From assembly GCA_947095535.1 (NCBI GenBank), contig OX352772.1, forward strand, positions 377,903,643 through 377,967,642: 64,000 nt of DNA. The letters run 5' to 3'. The notes beneath the pieces were generated by a model. That model saw only the letters and a program-made list of their open reading frames with translations. It made no database searches and was not told where the DNA came from. This document shows, piece by piece, positions 1 to 11,909 of the stretch (its first letter is position 1; every line of letters begins with the position of its first letter). Source of the stretch: Poecilobothrus nobilitatus. Taxonomy: Eukaryota > Arthropoda > Insecta > Diptera > Dolichopodidae. The translations under genes were made by a program, and so were the position numbers.

Positions 1-49
1 GAAAAATTAAAGAACAAGTAATATATTTTTACTTGTGTTAACGGTTTGT

Positions 50-300
50 TTTAGTTGTATAGGGTTCCAGACATACAGCCTCTTAAAATTGCAAAAAGCC
101 ATATATTCAGATCTATATATCTCAGGCTCTGCCTAATAATTTTACAATCTAAAAACGCTATAAGACCAGAAATTTTTTATAATTATAAAATAGGGCTCCG
201 AACTTACAGCCCCTCAAAATTTCAACAAAAGTCCTATTTTTAAATTTTTTCATGTATGCAATTTTTAAATTTTTATGCAAGACGCAGTTCTAATGGTTTG
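50..300 (+). repeat. Fragment of a dispersed 'CCTCAAA' repeat body
   Basis: No gene. The motif order (a GC-richer 'acagcc(t/c)ctcaaaatt' stretch, 'aaaag-ccctat', 'atctcaggctctg', then 'ttacaatctaaaaacg') recurs at about 28610-28720 and, more diverged, at 27300-27400 and 17100-17300. I read it as an old copy of the body of the composite family that also carries the 144-145 bp monomers. The open frame at 55-243 has no recognisable protein content. Confidence 0.4.
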
Positions 301-3006
301 TATTGTCATTTGGAAATGTGCGTATTTAAAAAACCGTTGGTTTACATTCTACCTTGTAGTTTTTGGGTTTAATATCATGATTTAATTTTGTTGGGAAAAA
401 ACCATTTTAATTTTTTTTGTTAATTTAACTTTTAATGAAGCATCAGAAATTTGCTGATTTTTTTTGATCATTAGTGATTTCAGTTGTGTTAAATATCTAG
501 GTTTCCTACGGTTATGTGGTTTGAAAGTAATTTTTCGAGAAAAGAAATAAACATCAAACTTAAGTGCTTATAATAACACTTATAAAATTCGCGTTATAGT
601 TTTATTGTCCATTTATTTATTATTTAAAATAAAGTATTACCTATCTCAGTTTAATTCAATCATTTTTCACTTGTATTTTTTAGACATTCGTTCAATGTCA
701 ATTTACATACAATATACGCACCATTTTGAACCATAACAACCCTCAGTTCAAACTCTTTGAAAAATTTCTGAAAACGAAATAAAAATTAAAGACATCTGCG
801 CAATAGATATTTGTTGTTCGGTTTCTCATACCAATTGTTTATTTCTTACAAAAATTGTAAATATTTTATCTATATTTCGCGTACTCCAAAATACTTATAA
901 AAATATTTCGCGTATTACAAAATACACAAAAAAACAAAAATTATCAAATGTTTCTTGCTTTTTAGTATACACCAGAAATTCTCTGCGAATTTATAATAAA
1001 TTATTCTTTTGTGACTTTATACTTTAGCGAAGTTTTCTTATAAAATATTCAAAATAATTTATTTTCGAATGGTTTATAATTTATAATAATTTATTTTCCA
1101 ATTCGAAAAGATTTTTATTCGCGTCAAGCAATGTTTGGATGATGAGTCATTAGAACAAGTTTATAAATTAGTCTGCAACCGTAGAACTTACGATTTGCAT
1201 CAATGGTTGTTGTAAAAAGATTTTATTTACATTACAAAATTCTTCTTAATATAGTAAAGTTTAACTTTCGCACAATCAACGGCATTAAGTGTCTCGAGCA
1301 TTTATGATGATACACTGCACGTTCCAATTTAAAGACGTGCTTATATTAATTGTAAATACATACATAAATGTTTACTTCTTATACATTATCTATACATCAC
1401 AATTTAATCATTTCTGATACAATTTTTTGATCTGATTTGGAAATTATTCTTCCTGATGAAAATTCCTACACAGCTAAGTATGTTGAACGAATAAAGAAAC
1501 ATATAATTTATTCAGTAGGTACTATAATTACTGTATGTATTAGTTTTTGACGCTTTGATGGAGGGAAAATAATTATTCCTGTACCCATTCATAAGTTTTC
1601 TTAATAACTAACAGTTTATCTGTTAGTTTATTTATTGGTATCCTTAAAATGAAAACTAAGAAGTCTAATTATTATTTAATAATTATAATTTTTTAGTTTC
1701 TTTAATGTTTTAAAATGAATATATTTTGTGAAGTATAGGTTTTATTAGTTAATTTTATTAGAAATTTAAAAAACTTAAAAAATAGTATTTTATAGTACAT
1801 ATTTTATTTTATAAATCTACCTATTGTTCCAAGTTAACATATATACCTGTCTGTAATATATTAAATTTTTCAACTAAATAAATTCAGAACATTATATAGT
1901 ATTTTTTTAATTAATTTTCTATAAAACCCCTCGTGCAATTTTGCATTATAACATACAAAACAAGGCAAAATGAAAAACGACGGTTTTTAAAGGCGCACAT
2001 TTTCAAAAGACAATACAAACAGTTTATAATACTATGATTTGCACCAAAATTTATAATTTTTCTTAGAATTTCATATATTATATAAGAAAAATGTGAAAAA
2101 TAAAGAGACACTTTCTTCAATATTAATGAAACCTATTTAATTAAAAAAAAAACTATTTTTAAAAAATTTGTGGAAACATTTTGTAAACAGACATAGGGAA
2201 ATTAATAGGCAACATTTTTTAATTTTGTGAAAAATGTGCTAAAAAGCATTTTAAATTTTTGTATTTGCTATAAAAAATCCTTCTACATATTTTTGTTAAA
2301 GAAAGACAAAAGGTAAAATAGTGCAGAAAACTTAAATTTAATTTTAAATAATATCCAATCCATTCATTGTCCAAAATTAAAAACGCAAAACACGAAGAAA
2401 ATTACATACAAAAATTCACAATTTTTTGATTGAAACAAATACATAAACTCTAAGCAATCGAACGCCATAATGGAAAATACAAAATACAATTTTTAAAACA
2501 AAAATGATGCAAAACAAAGAATATTTTAATTCAGAGAAACAATCAACATGCAAATTTAGTCAAAAGTGTACACAATTTTTTTATACTTGGAAATTTAAGT
2601 TGGTTCAAAGAAAATTAAAAAGAACAAAACGCAAGAAATACTTACAATCCAACAGAAGATGTATCATTTAAGACAGTAGTTTATATCATTTTTGTCTTTC
2701 GAGCAATAAGAAGTAATCATTGAAGAAATTGACTGAATTATGCAAAGATCTTCTATCAATTCTTTACAATAATTCCGCTCGTTTTTGTAAGTTGTGTTTT
2801 TGTTGAAAGCTTGCCAATCCTTTTTTTAAAAATAATTATATAGAATAGTTTTACGAAATTTAAAAACAATCAATTAAATAACAACACAATGAATAAAAAA
2901 GCGAATTATAATAAAACATTATGAGTTCTCACGTAGAAATATAAAATTTCATAAACTAAAATTTTCAGGTCTGTCAAAAATTGCATTTAGAATTAGTACC
3001 TTCATT
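301..3006. other. AT-rich non-coding stretch, nothing recognised
   Basis: No open frame with protein-like composition, no clear terminal repeats and no RNA gene were seen on either strand. Homopolymer runs and short A+T microsatellites are frequent. Confidence 0.5.
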
Positions 3007-3480
3007 ATACCCGTACGATAGGATCGGGTATAATAAAATTACTCCTCCGTTTGTAACACCTCGAAATAAGCGAGATATACCTTCAAAGGTATGGATCGGA
3101 TCAGAAAAAAATTCTAAGTCGATTGCGCCATGTCCGTTCGTCCATCCGTCCGTCAGCACGCTAACTCAAAAACTAAGAAAGCTAGAATCTTGAAATTTAC
3201 ACAAAATATTATAGGAGCAATTTGTAGGTTCCCTAGTTTTTTTGGTTGAGTTCCGACCAAAACTTTGGGTAGCTCTGGAACACCTAACTTTTAGATCCCA
3301 CATTTTTTTTTGAAATAGAGCTATAAAATTTTAACTGCTGATAGATGTCACAAAAATATTAATTTTATTTTTAATAACTTTTTGTTGTAGCCCCACCCGT
3401 TGCGGAGAAACAGCTGCCCAAAAGTTCAAAAAAGCTCTATATTTAAATTGTTATACCACAAGTTGTATAAGGTATATCTT
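3007..3480 (+). mobile_element. Mini-me/DINE-like element, diverged copy A
   Basis: It opens with a terminal hairpin (attatacccg ... cgggtataat) followed by the family order seen elsewhere in this window: 'gtttgtaacacctcgaaa', 'tcaaaggtatggatcgg', 'agtcgatt', a decayed (GTCC)n block at about 3133-3156, and 'taactcaaaaa'. Known mini-me elements of Diptera carry (TA)n and (GTCY)n proto-microsatellites around a conserved core, which this resembles. The right boundary is placed loosely near a second 'ttatacc ... ggtata' hairpin at about 3455-3475. It is non-coding, and open frames on both strands here are chance. Confidence 0.55.
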
Positions 3481-3876
3481 CATTTTGAAAGATTACTGCT
3501 TTTATTAGCTTTAAAAGTATATTTACAATAAATATATAGTTGTGGCATATGGTTAACAACTTTTTTAATAATATTGGGTTACTTTATAATTGACGAAAGT
3601 GTTACTTGATTTTTTCAAATTTTCTTACAAATTTCTTTAACGAATTTTTTGCATTTTGTTTTACTCGATAATTTGAAATTGTTGAAGATATAATGCGTAG
3701 TACAAAAAAATGTAAATAAATAAACAACATAACGGTTGCTTGAAGAATTTTTATTTATATGATATTGATATACATACATACTTATATAATATCATGTTTA
3801 TTTGCATATCGTATATGTCACTGATGAATGAATGATAAGAGTATAGATGTATATTATATAGCGCCGTATTTACATA
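3481..3876. other. AT-rich stretch between repeats
   Basis: Only A+T-rich sequence with TACATA-like microsatellite (about 3767-3790) was seen. No gene. Confidence 0.5.
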
Positions 3877-4316
3877 CATATATGTATTTTATTGTACTTA
3901 TAAGAAATTATTCTATGAATGGAATTATTTTTAAAGAAATATTGCAATGTATGGCGATATACTTATAACAATATAAATCTATTATGTACGCATTAATATA
4001 ATATAATATTTAATATACATTTACCGCTTAGTATTAAATGGTACTATAGAATATTTGAAAAAGTTTTGGATTGATAATCGTTATGTGGAAGGTTAAAATC
4101 TGCTTTTGAAGAATGTATAAACATATAGTTTGAATATATGTACAACCCATAGTTCTAGAAATTATAAAATTCACACAAATTATTTTAAAATACTAAAATA
4201 TTAAAAAAATAATATTGTAAGCAGAGTGACAGGCTGTGAACATACTAACGGTTCGTACGGGTATCTAAGAGTTGACAAAGGCAACTGTATTCTTCCTCGT
4301 TTTTTTTTAAATGTAC
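3877..4316 (+). repeat. Left arm of a long inverted repeat, ending in a DINE-like 3' terminus
   Basis: About 440 bp that reappears in reverse complement at 5895-6364. Shared landmarks are the 'taccgcttagtattaaatgg' block, 'gcagagtgacaggctgtgaa' and 'attcttcctcgtttttttt'. The inner end (cgtacgggtatctaagagttgac ... cttcctcgtt) matches the 3' ends of the mini-me/DINE-like copies at about 14150-14197 and 33975-34019. The arm therefore looks like the 3' half of such an element. Identity between arms is high but not perfect. Confidence 0.7.
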
Positions 4317-5894
4317 CTAGATATGCTTTTTATAAATCTTCTCTGGTAAATATAAATTAAAATTTGAAAATATTTTAAATTTTGAAAATAAAATTCAAAA
4401 ATTGTAATTAGTTATTTATCAAAACGTATTAATTAATTATTAACATGTACATATTACATTTTTTCTCAGACCCCTAAGGAAAGTATCTATTTATAAATTT
4501 ATAATAAATAATTGTAAATAAATATGTTAATATCTCTAAAAATACAATACGCTTAATGCAGCTTTTTAAAAATAACAAGAACATAATTTTAATTATTTAG
4601 TCCTCTAGAAATATCTGAAGTACAGCTTAAGTATCCCCTTATGCAAAATTATATTACCCATTATTGAAATGCAAATTATGTAAGGAATATTGTCAAAGCA
4701 TATCGAAAATTTTATGCAAAAATGTCGTTGTCTAACTAACTGTGTTTAATTAGAATAATTTTAATTCGTTTGAAAATATTAAATATTTGTAGAAGTTTAA
4801 ATTTTTAATGCTACGCTGTATACCTTCAAATTATTTCAAATTTCGTTTGAACGTTTGGTGTAAAATAGTTGACCTAAGTGTATTACAGAAATGGTTGTAA
4901 CAGGTACTTACTACCTGACGTTGGCAGGGAAAATTGAAAAGTTTTAAAACTGCTTTTTTTTGTGATTTTTGAATTGCTCAAAATATTTTGTTGTTAAAAT
5001 TCAAACACAGTTGTTAAGATCCTTAAATTTTTTTGTTTGATATAAGAAATTTACAAAAAATATTTAAAAAATTTGCTTATTAGCTTGACTCTATCCGTCT
5101 GCCCATTCTGCAATTTATAAAGCTTTTAGACGATTGAATGAAATTTTCTTCCTTCTTCTTGAATTAAAAATAAAATAAAGAAGAAGATAAGTTCAATCAA
5201 TGTTTTAATTGTCTGTTGGAAAATGTGCACTTTAAAAAACGATTGCTTTTATAAATATGACCTTGTTTAAATTTTATTATATTTGTTTCACTCAAACAAT
5301 TTTACAATAAATTTTTTAAAAATTAAATAAAGAGTTCAGTCAAGTTGTTAAGGGTGGCCAATAAAAAATTTTTCAAAAGGCTTTTGTGTTGAAATGTAAC
5401 CATCACCATCAAATCTAAAAGAAATTGTAGTAGAGATCTGTTGAATGTTGTGTTGGCAAGAAGAAAGCCTCTTCAAAGATCTTAACTTATTTTTCTTTTT
5501 TTAGTGCATTTCTCTGCCATTGCTAAGATTGCTGCTAAGATTACTGGTTTAATTAAACTAAGATGGCAATCGACGGCATGAAAATTCGTTTGCAACAGAA
5601 ATTAACATTGAAATTGGTAATTTTGTTAGAAAACAATTAATATAAAACGGACAATTAATATAAACAAAATTTAAATCAAAATTGAAATGAAATCGTTGAA
5701 AGTTGAAATTGTAATTAACATCAAAATTAGACTTAATTTTAAAGTCAACTTTAAATTAACCAAGATCAAAATCTGAATTAAAATTAAGTTAAAATATCTA
5801 AAAAATTAACGTTAAAGTCAAAATGAAAATTTAATTAAAATTAAAAGTAAAATTGTACGATTTAAATAGCCCGAGCTTGACAACACTATAAAGT
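4317..5894. other. Spacer inside the inverted repeat, no gene seen
   Basis: AT-rich sequence without a convincing open frame. About 5600-5850 consists of loose tandem variations on 'aaattaa(a/c)attgaaat', a low-complexity stretch. A short piece near 5215-5290 resembles 290-360 ('ttggaaaatgtgc...aaaaaac'). Confidence 0.5.
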
Positions 5895-6364
5895 GAAAAC
5901 AAAAAAAAAAACGAGGAAGAATACAGTTGCCTTCGTCAACTCTCAGATACCAGTTCGACCCGTTAGTATATTCATAGCCTGTCACTCTGCTTATAATATT
6001 ATTTTTTTAATTTTTTAGTATTTTAAAATAATTTGGGTGAATTTTATAATTTTTAGAACTATGGGTTGTACATATGAATATTCAAACTATATGTTTATAC
6101 ATTCTTCAAAAGCAGATTCTAACCTTCCACATAACGATTATCAACCCAAAACTTTTTCAAATATTCTATAGTACCATTTAATACTAAGCGGTAAATGTAT
6201 ATTAAATTACAAAATAGTAAATATAATTTTAAATATTATATTATATTAATGCGTACATAGTATATTTATATTGTTATAAGTATATCGCCATACCTCGCAA
6301 TATTTCTTTAAAAATATTTCTATTCGTAGAATAATTTCTTATAAGTACAGTAAAATACATATAT
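5895..6364 (-). repeat. Right arm of the long inverted repeat
   Basis: Reverse complement of 3877-4316. The arm's own 3' end, with the same cctcgtt terminus, points inward at about 5905. The outer edge stops at about 6364, right beside the reverse transcriptase fragment that starts near 6385. That position suggests a later junction or truncation. Two DINE-like 3' halves facing each other would give this arrangement. Confidence 0.7.
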
Positions 6365-6384
6365 TATTTATTTATTTATTCAAA

Positions 6385-7735
6385 TTATGTGCAGAGTATG
6401 TCTTTAAATATCAAATCTAATCCTAAATTGTTTTGGAATTTTGTGAACTCTAAAAGAAAATGTGATCAACATCCCACTTTTATGAATTATAATAATAATA
6501 CTAGCTGTGATTCCACAATTATTTCCGAATGGTTTCGTGACTTTTTTTCAGCAAGCTATTCCCCATCGTTTTTCAATCCTGACTCAGTTAATTTTTCCTA
6601 TTTAAATAATTTTCCTAAAACAACGCTTAGAAATATTACTATTGACCCTAATTTGGTACTATGTTACTTGAATAAATTGGACGATAATTCTAGTCCCGGA
6701 ACTGATGGTATTCCCAATTTATTTTTAAAAAATTGTTCTACGTTTTTAGCAGACCCACTTTCTAAGCTATTTAATCTTTCTTTATCTTCAGGAATCTTTC
6801 CATCACTTTGGAAAATAGCTTTTATTAAGCCTGTCCATAAAAAAAACCTCAAAAATGACGTTATCAATTATCGCCCGATCGCAAAGTTATCTTCTATTCC
6901 TAAAATTTTTGAATTAATAGTATTTGATTCTACATTTCTGAAACATATGGAGGATGGTTTTCAAACGGATGTAATTTACACCGATTTTAGTAAAGCATTC
7001 GATTTACTTTCTCATAGTATTATTATTTTAAAACTGCAGAACCTGGGGTTTCCACTATATTTTATTAATTGGATTCTTATCTTATCTGGATTCTATTCTT
7101 ATCTTTCTGATCGTAGCTACCGTGTTTCTTTTCGATCTTCAATTTCTTCTCAATTTAAAGCTCCTACAGGTGTTCCTCAAGGTAGCCACCTTGGACCGCT
7201 TTTGTTTATTATTGCAATCAACAATGTCACTTCTGAAATTCAACATTGTGATATTAGAATTTATGCTGATGAAATGAAGATTTTCAAGAAAATTACTTCC
7301 TTCGACGATTCGAAGCATTACAAGCTGACCTTAATTGTTTTTATAATTGGTGTAATATCAACAATCTTCAACTAAATATTACTAAATGTGCTCATATTAC
7401 TTTTACTCACCGTTCTAATCCAATTTCATATAATTATTGCTTTAACCTTCAAACTATCCCTAAAGTTAATTCTATAAAAGACTTGGGTGTATTTTTTGAT
7501 AGTAAACTTTCTTTTCATGCTCATTATACATATCTTTTAAACAAATCCAACTCTATGCTCGGTTTTATTAAACGATGGGCTAGAGAGTTTGATGATCCTT
7601 ATGTTTTTAAATCTCTTTACACTTGATTAGTTCGTCCCAATTTAGAATATGCCAGCCAGGTGTGGAGTCCATTTTATAAACCACAGAATGGAATCTGTTC
7701 AAAAAAAATTTCGAAGATATATTTTTTTTTATTTA
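6385..7735 (+). pseudogene. Non-LTR retrotransposon reverse transcriptase fragment (jockey-like), decayed
   Basis: The 6389-7375 frame reads as an RT domain. It has NFVNSKRK before the domain, then SPGTDGIPN, FPSLWKIAFIKPVHKK, NYRPIAKLSSIPKIFE, TDFSKAFD, TGVPQGSHLGPLLF and YADEMKIF. An internal deletion removes the 'QHGF.KGRS' block between KIFELIV and the TDFSKAFD region. The catalytic YADD box is YADE (codons at 7262-7273). A frameshift near 7330 moves the rest into another frame at about 7381-7680. That part carries the thumb region (KDLGVFFDSKLSF, MLGFIKRWAREF) with an in-frame TGA at 7624. Both ends are missing, as are the endonuclease and ORF1. It resembles the RT at 19832-21379 closely enough to be the same broad family. 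It is a dead fragment. Confidence 0.85.
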
Positions 7736-7821
7736 TATCAATAGATGATTAATTTTGATTTGTAATTTCATGCAGTTTGTTAATAATAACTACGATTTTA
7801 ATGTCATTAAAAATTTTAACA

Positions 7822-8160
7822 ACGTTTAAACCATACTAAATAGAAAATATTTTGCCAGTCCTTAAATTTTATTTTTAATAAAATTTCAAACTTAGGTACT
7901 TGTTTTTATTACTATCCACTTTTTCCTTTTTATTTACTGCATTATTTGGCAAAGTACAAAATATTATACATTATTCCGAAATTGCAAAAACAAATACCTA
8001 TGTTCGTATGTACATCATATATAAAAATAAAATCTACCATAATTAATTCCGTCATTCTATGACGAGCCAATAGCTAGTTAATAATAAACAAATAAGTTTG
8101 AAATTTTATTAAATATAAAATTTAAGGACTGGCGAAATATTTTCTAGTATGTTTTGAACT
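7822..8160. mobile_element. Fold-back MITE-like element
   Basis: Arms at 7822-7893 and 8094-8160 are reverse complements with a few differences; both contain 'ccagtccttaaatttta' or its complement. The interior, about 7925-8075, recurs in opposite orientation at about 19200-19325, including a small hairpin (ccgtcattctatgacg). It has no coding capacity. I could not define a target-site duplication. Confidence 0.6.
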
Positions 8161-8436
8161 TTGCCACATATTTCAATTAATACATAAATAGACCTCTTAT
8201 TGAACTATTATTTTTAAGCATTTCTATTTTCAGAAATCAGATTTCTAATTTTTAATAGATTTTTAGGAAAAAAAATATTTGATTTGAATGAAAAAAATGC
8301 AATATTATGCATATGCTGGATGCATACAATATGTAGTATATAAATCATAATATTAATTTTGATGCAAATTTCAACAAATAATTTTGTGAATTGCATGAAA
8401 ATTATTTTGTACATTTATTATAAATTTTAAAAATCT

Positions 8437-10995
8437 ACCCTTATTATACCCTACACCTAAACTATAGGGTATATTAACTTTGGTATGGTGTTTGTAACCA
8501 CCAAAAGGAAGCGAGTTAGGTATAGACATGTATATATATTCTGAATCAGGATCACCGCCGGAGTCGATTTAGCGATGTCCGTCCGTCCGTCCGTCCGTCC
8601 GTCCGTACGCACGATAACTCAAAAAATAATGATGCTATCTTGATGAAATTTAGGTTAATAATGAAATTAACCGATGAAATTGAACTTGAACTTGATGAAG
8701 TTTAGGTTACTAATAGTAGGTTACTAATTACGAAAGAAAGGCTAAGTTCGAATCTGGACAAAATCCGTCCATGGGTTCGGATTCTGGAAGCTTCCGAATG
8801 ATTCCGGGCTTTTGGAGATAATCTCCGCAAACGAGATTATCTCCAAAAGCAACAAAGATAGAACCTTCAAATTTTGTACAATGATGTTTCTTCCCGTTCG
8901 ATTTATGTCTCTGAAATTTAAGAGGATTTGGTCCATGGGTTTGGGTTTTGGAAGCTTCCGAACGAGCACCAGAGCAAATGAGATTATTTCCAAAACCAAC
9001 AAAGATACAACCTTTAAATTTTGTACAATGATGTTCCTTCCCGTTCGATTTATGTCTCTGAAATTTAAGAGGATTTGGTCCATGGGTTTGGATTTGGAAG
9101 CTTCCGAACGAGCCCCAGAGCAAATGAGATTATCTCCAAAACCAATAAAGATATAACCTTTACTTTTGGCAGAATGGTGTTCTTTCATGTATGATTTAGG
9201 CCTCTGAAATTTAAGAGGATTTGGTCCATGGGTTTGGATTTGGAAGCTTCCGAACGAGCACCAGAGCAAATGAGATTATCTCCAAAACCAACAAAGATAT
9301 AACCTTTAAATTGGGCAGGGTGGTGTTCTTTCATGTTTTATTTAAGTCTCTGAAATGTGAGAAGATTTGGTCCATGGGTTCGGGTTTTGGAAACTTCCGA
9401 ACGAGCCCCAGAGCAAACGAGATTATCTCCAAAACCAATAAAGATAGAACCTTTAAATTTTTTATAATGATGTTTCTTCCAGTTTGATTTATGTCTCTAA
9501 AATTTAAGAGGATGTGGTCCATGGGTTTGGATTTTGGAAGCTTCCCAACGAGCCCCAGAGCAAATGAGATTATCTCCAAAAACAACAAATATATATAACC
9601 TTTAAATTTGGCCGAATGGTGTTTTTTCATGTTTGATTTAAGTCTCTGAAATTTGAGAGGATTTGGCCATGGGTTTAAATTTGAAAGAATTTGGTCCATG
9701 GGTTTGGATTTGGAAGCTTCCGAACGAGCACCAGAGCAAATGAGATTATCTCCAAAACCAACAAAGATATAACCTTTAAATTGGGCAGGGTGGTGTTCTT
9801 TCATGTTTTATTTAAGTCTCTGAAATTTAAGAGGATTTGGTCCATGGGTTTGGTTTTGGAAGCTTCCGAACGAGCACCAGAGCAAATGAGATTATCTCCA
9901 AAACCAACAAAGATATAACCTTTAAATTGGGCAGGGTGGTGTTCTTTCATGTTTTATTTAAGTCTCTGAAATGTGAGAAGATTTGGTCCATGGGTTCGGG
10001 TTTTGGAAACTTCCGAACGAGCCCCAGAGCAAACGAGATTATCTCCAAAACCAATAAAGATAGAACCTTTAAATTTTTTATAATGATGTTTCTTCCAGTT
10101 TGATTTATGTCTCTAAAATTTAAGAGGATGTGGTCCATGGGTTTGGATTTTGGAAGCTTCCGAACGAGCCCCAGAGCAAATGAGATTATCTCCAAAAACA
10201 ACAAATATATAACCTTTACTTTTGGCATAATGGTATTCTTTCATGTATGATTTAGGCCTCTGAAATTTGAGAGGATTTGATCCTTGGGTTCGGATTTTGA
10301 AAGCTTCCGAACGAGCCTCAGAGCAAATGATATTATCTCCAAATGCAACAAAGATATAACCTTTAAATTAGGCAGAATGGTGTTCCTTCATGTTTGATTT
10401 ATGTTTCTGAAATTTGTGAGGATTTGGTCCATGGGTTCAAATCTTGGAAGCTTCCGGACGAGCCCCAGAGCAAACGAGTATATCTCCACAACCAACAAAG
10501 ATAGAACTTTTATTTTTAGTACAAAGGTGTTCTGTTATGTTTCCTTTTCTGTAAAATTGGAAACTGACATTTGAAAGAATTTGAACCATGGGTTCGTATT
10601 TTGGAAACTTCCGGACGAGCACAAGAGCAACGAGCATATCTCCAAAACCAACAAAAGTAGAACCTTTAAATTTAATAGAATGGTGTTCTGGCAAGTTTTC
10701 TTTATGTTCCTGAGATGGATTCGATGAATTGGAGTGGCAATTCGGGTAGCTGACACAAACATCCCAAGGACTACCAATCTTCGAAAATAATTAAGATAGA
10801 AACTTAAAATTTTATACAAGGGTGTCAAGCATATCCCAAGCGGATGCCTCTTTTACGTTCTTGAAATTCGAGTTGAATGAGACAGAAAAGGGAAGAAGTT
10901 CAAGCAGCTGCCAAAAACACTTATGGATTGTTAATTTAATTCGAATTATTCAAGTGTAGGGTATTAATAAGTCGGTTGCATCGACTTACTGTTAC
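8437..10995 (+). mobile_element. Mini-me/DINE-like element with a large central tandem array (copy B)
   Basis: It starts with a terminal hairpin (ataccctac...gtagggtat type, 8448-8472). Next comes a (TA)n tract with 'ttctgaatcaggatcaccg', 'gagtcgatttagcgatgtcc' and seven GTCC units (8577-8605). This order matches mini-me elements of flies. A tandem array of ~147-bp monomers follows (8745-10640). The right end carries 'gtagggtattaataagtcgg' and a perfect 6-bp stem hairpin at 10969-10987. Drosophila DINE-TR1 Helitron-like elements are known to carry central tandem repeats of about 150 bp, and the architecture here is the same. No transposase or helicase is encoded. Confidence 0.7.
8745..10640 (+). 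repeat. 147-bp satellite array, about 13 monomers
   Basis: The monomer landmark 'ggtccatgggtt' recurs at 8931, 9078, 9224, 9370, 9517, 9664, 9840, 9986, 10133, 10280 and 10427, with diverged outer units at 8766 and 10584. Spacing is 146-147 bp except for a 30-bp insertion at 9664-9693 and wider end units (165 and 157 bp). The block starting at 9221 is repeated almost exactly at 9837, a 616-bp (four-monomer plus 30) internal duplication. Open frames on both strands exist only because the period is near a multiple of three, so they are not genes. Confidence 0.93.
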
Positions 10996-11030
10996 ATTTA
11001 CTTGTTTTATTCTTAAAAAAATTTCAAAAA

Positions 11031-11062
11031 TACATACATACATACATACATATTTATATATA
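11031..11062. repeat. TACA/TATA microsatellite
   Basis: Simple tandem repeat of 'tacatacataca...tatatatatg'. Similar tracts are scattered through the window. Confidence 0.8.
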
Positions 11063-11241
11063 TGTACTTGTTTTTTACTGGTTTACAATTCAATTCAATT
11101 TTTAAAATAAATGAAATAATAAGTAAAAAAAATAATTTTTAAAATACATATGCTTATCAAATATAGGTATATCAAAACCGAATTTGCCCCCTAAAAAGTA
11201 GAAAATAAAATTGATTGCAAAAATTTAGCTTTTTGGACTAT

Positions 11242-11428
11242 TATAATATAAAAGTGAGTTGCTAGTGCAAGCATTTTGGACTGTTATAATATAAAAGTAA
11301 ATTGCTGGAATAAGGTTAAATAAAAATTTGCGAAATTTGAGGTTCGTGTTTCTTTTTTATTCCAGCAATTTACTTTTATATTATAACAGTCCAAAATGCT
11401 TGCACTAGCAACTCACTTTTATATTATA
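11242..11428. repeat. Perfect 72-bp inverted repeat (hairpin) with 43-nt loop
   Basis: The left arm 11242-11313 is the exact reverse complement of the right arm 11357-11428, with loop 11314-11356. Each arm contains two imperfect copies of 'ggact(a/g)ttataatataaaagt', about 43 bases apart. A transcript across it would fold into an uninterrupted 72-bp duplex, like hairpin-RNA precursors of insects, though nothing shows it is transcribed. The alternative is a young MITE-like fold-back or a template-switch product. Confidence 0.9.
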
Positions 11429-11518
11429 TGTATATCTATATACACAATGTATATCACATTATGTATATCTATATACACAATCGACATAATAAATGTTCCT
11501 AAATAAAACACATAAAAC

Positions 11519-11890
11519 ATTAATTTTTAACGCCATGCATATTCAATATGCAATAAAGAATGTTGACAACAAATATTCTGATTTAAATCCTAAACAAATG
11601 TTTTAAAACAACATAATTTAGCAACATAAAAATATTGTACCTATATACTTTGTGTTTTGCTAAATTCTAATACAAAATACATGTGCACATCAAGATTGAT
11701 TGAACTAAATTATTATAGGAGGAAAAATCAAATAATATGTGTATATTATACATAAAATTTTATTAAAAAAATGTTGATGAATAAGTTAACAAAAAAAAAA
11801 AAATATACGTACACGAATTGGATTCGAATCAAATTACTCTTACTTTCAAAACCTGTACACTCTCCTCTGCACTATACAACATGATATTTA
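11519..11890 (-). mobile_element. tRNA-derived SINE-like unit 1 (minus strand)
   Basis: Read on the minus strand, the part near 11815-11882 has a tRNA-like A-box region (tatagtgcagaggagag) and a B-box (gattcgaatcc). These are followed by an A-rich run and an AT-rich body ending with 'ttgaatatgcatggcgttaa'. The unit is repeated as the next feature, about 390 bp away. Pol III-type boxes support a tRNA-related SINE. I saw no clean target duplication. Confidence 0.5.
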
Positions 11891-11909
11891 ATGAACATAT
11901 TACGAACAT

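Noticed and set aside
8745..10640. CRISPR-like array
   Set aside because: Contiguous 147-bp monomers without unique spacers, in a eukaryotic context.
8728..10694. Several open frames on both strands with repeated peptides
   Set aside because: They follow the 147-bp satellite period, which is a multiple of three. Frames are open on both strands at once and no family resemblance exists.
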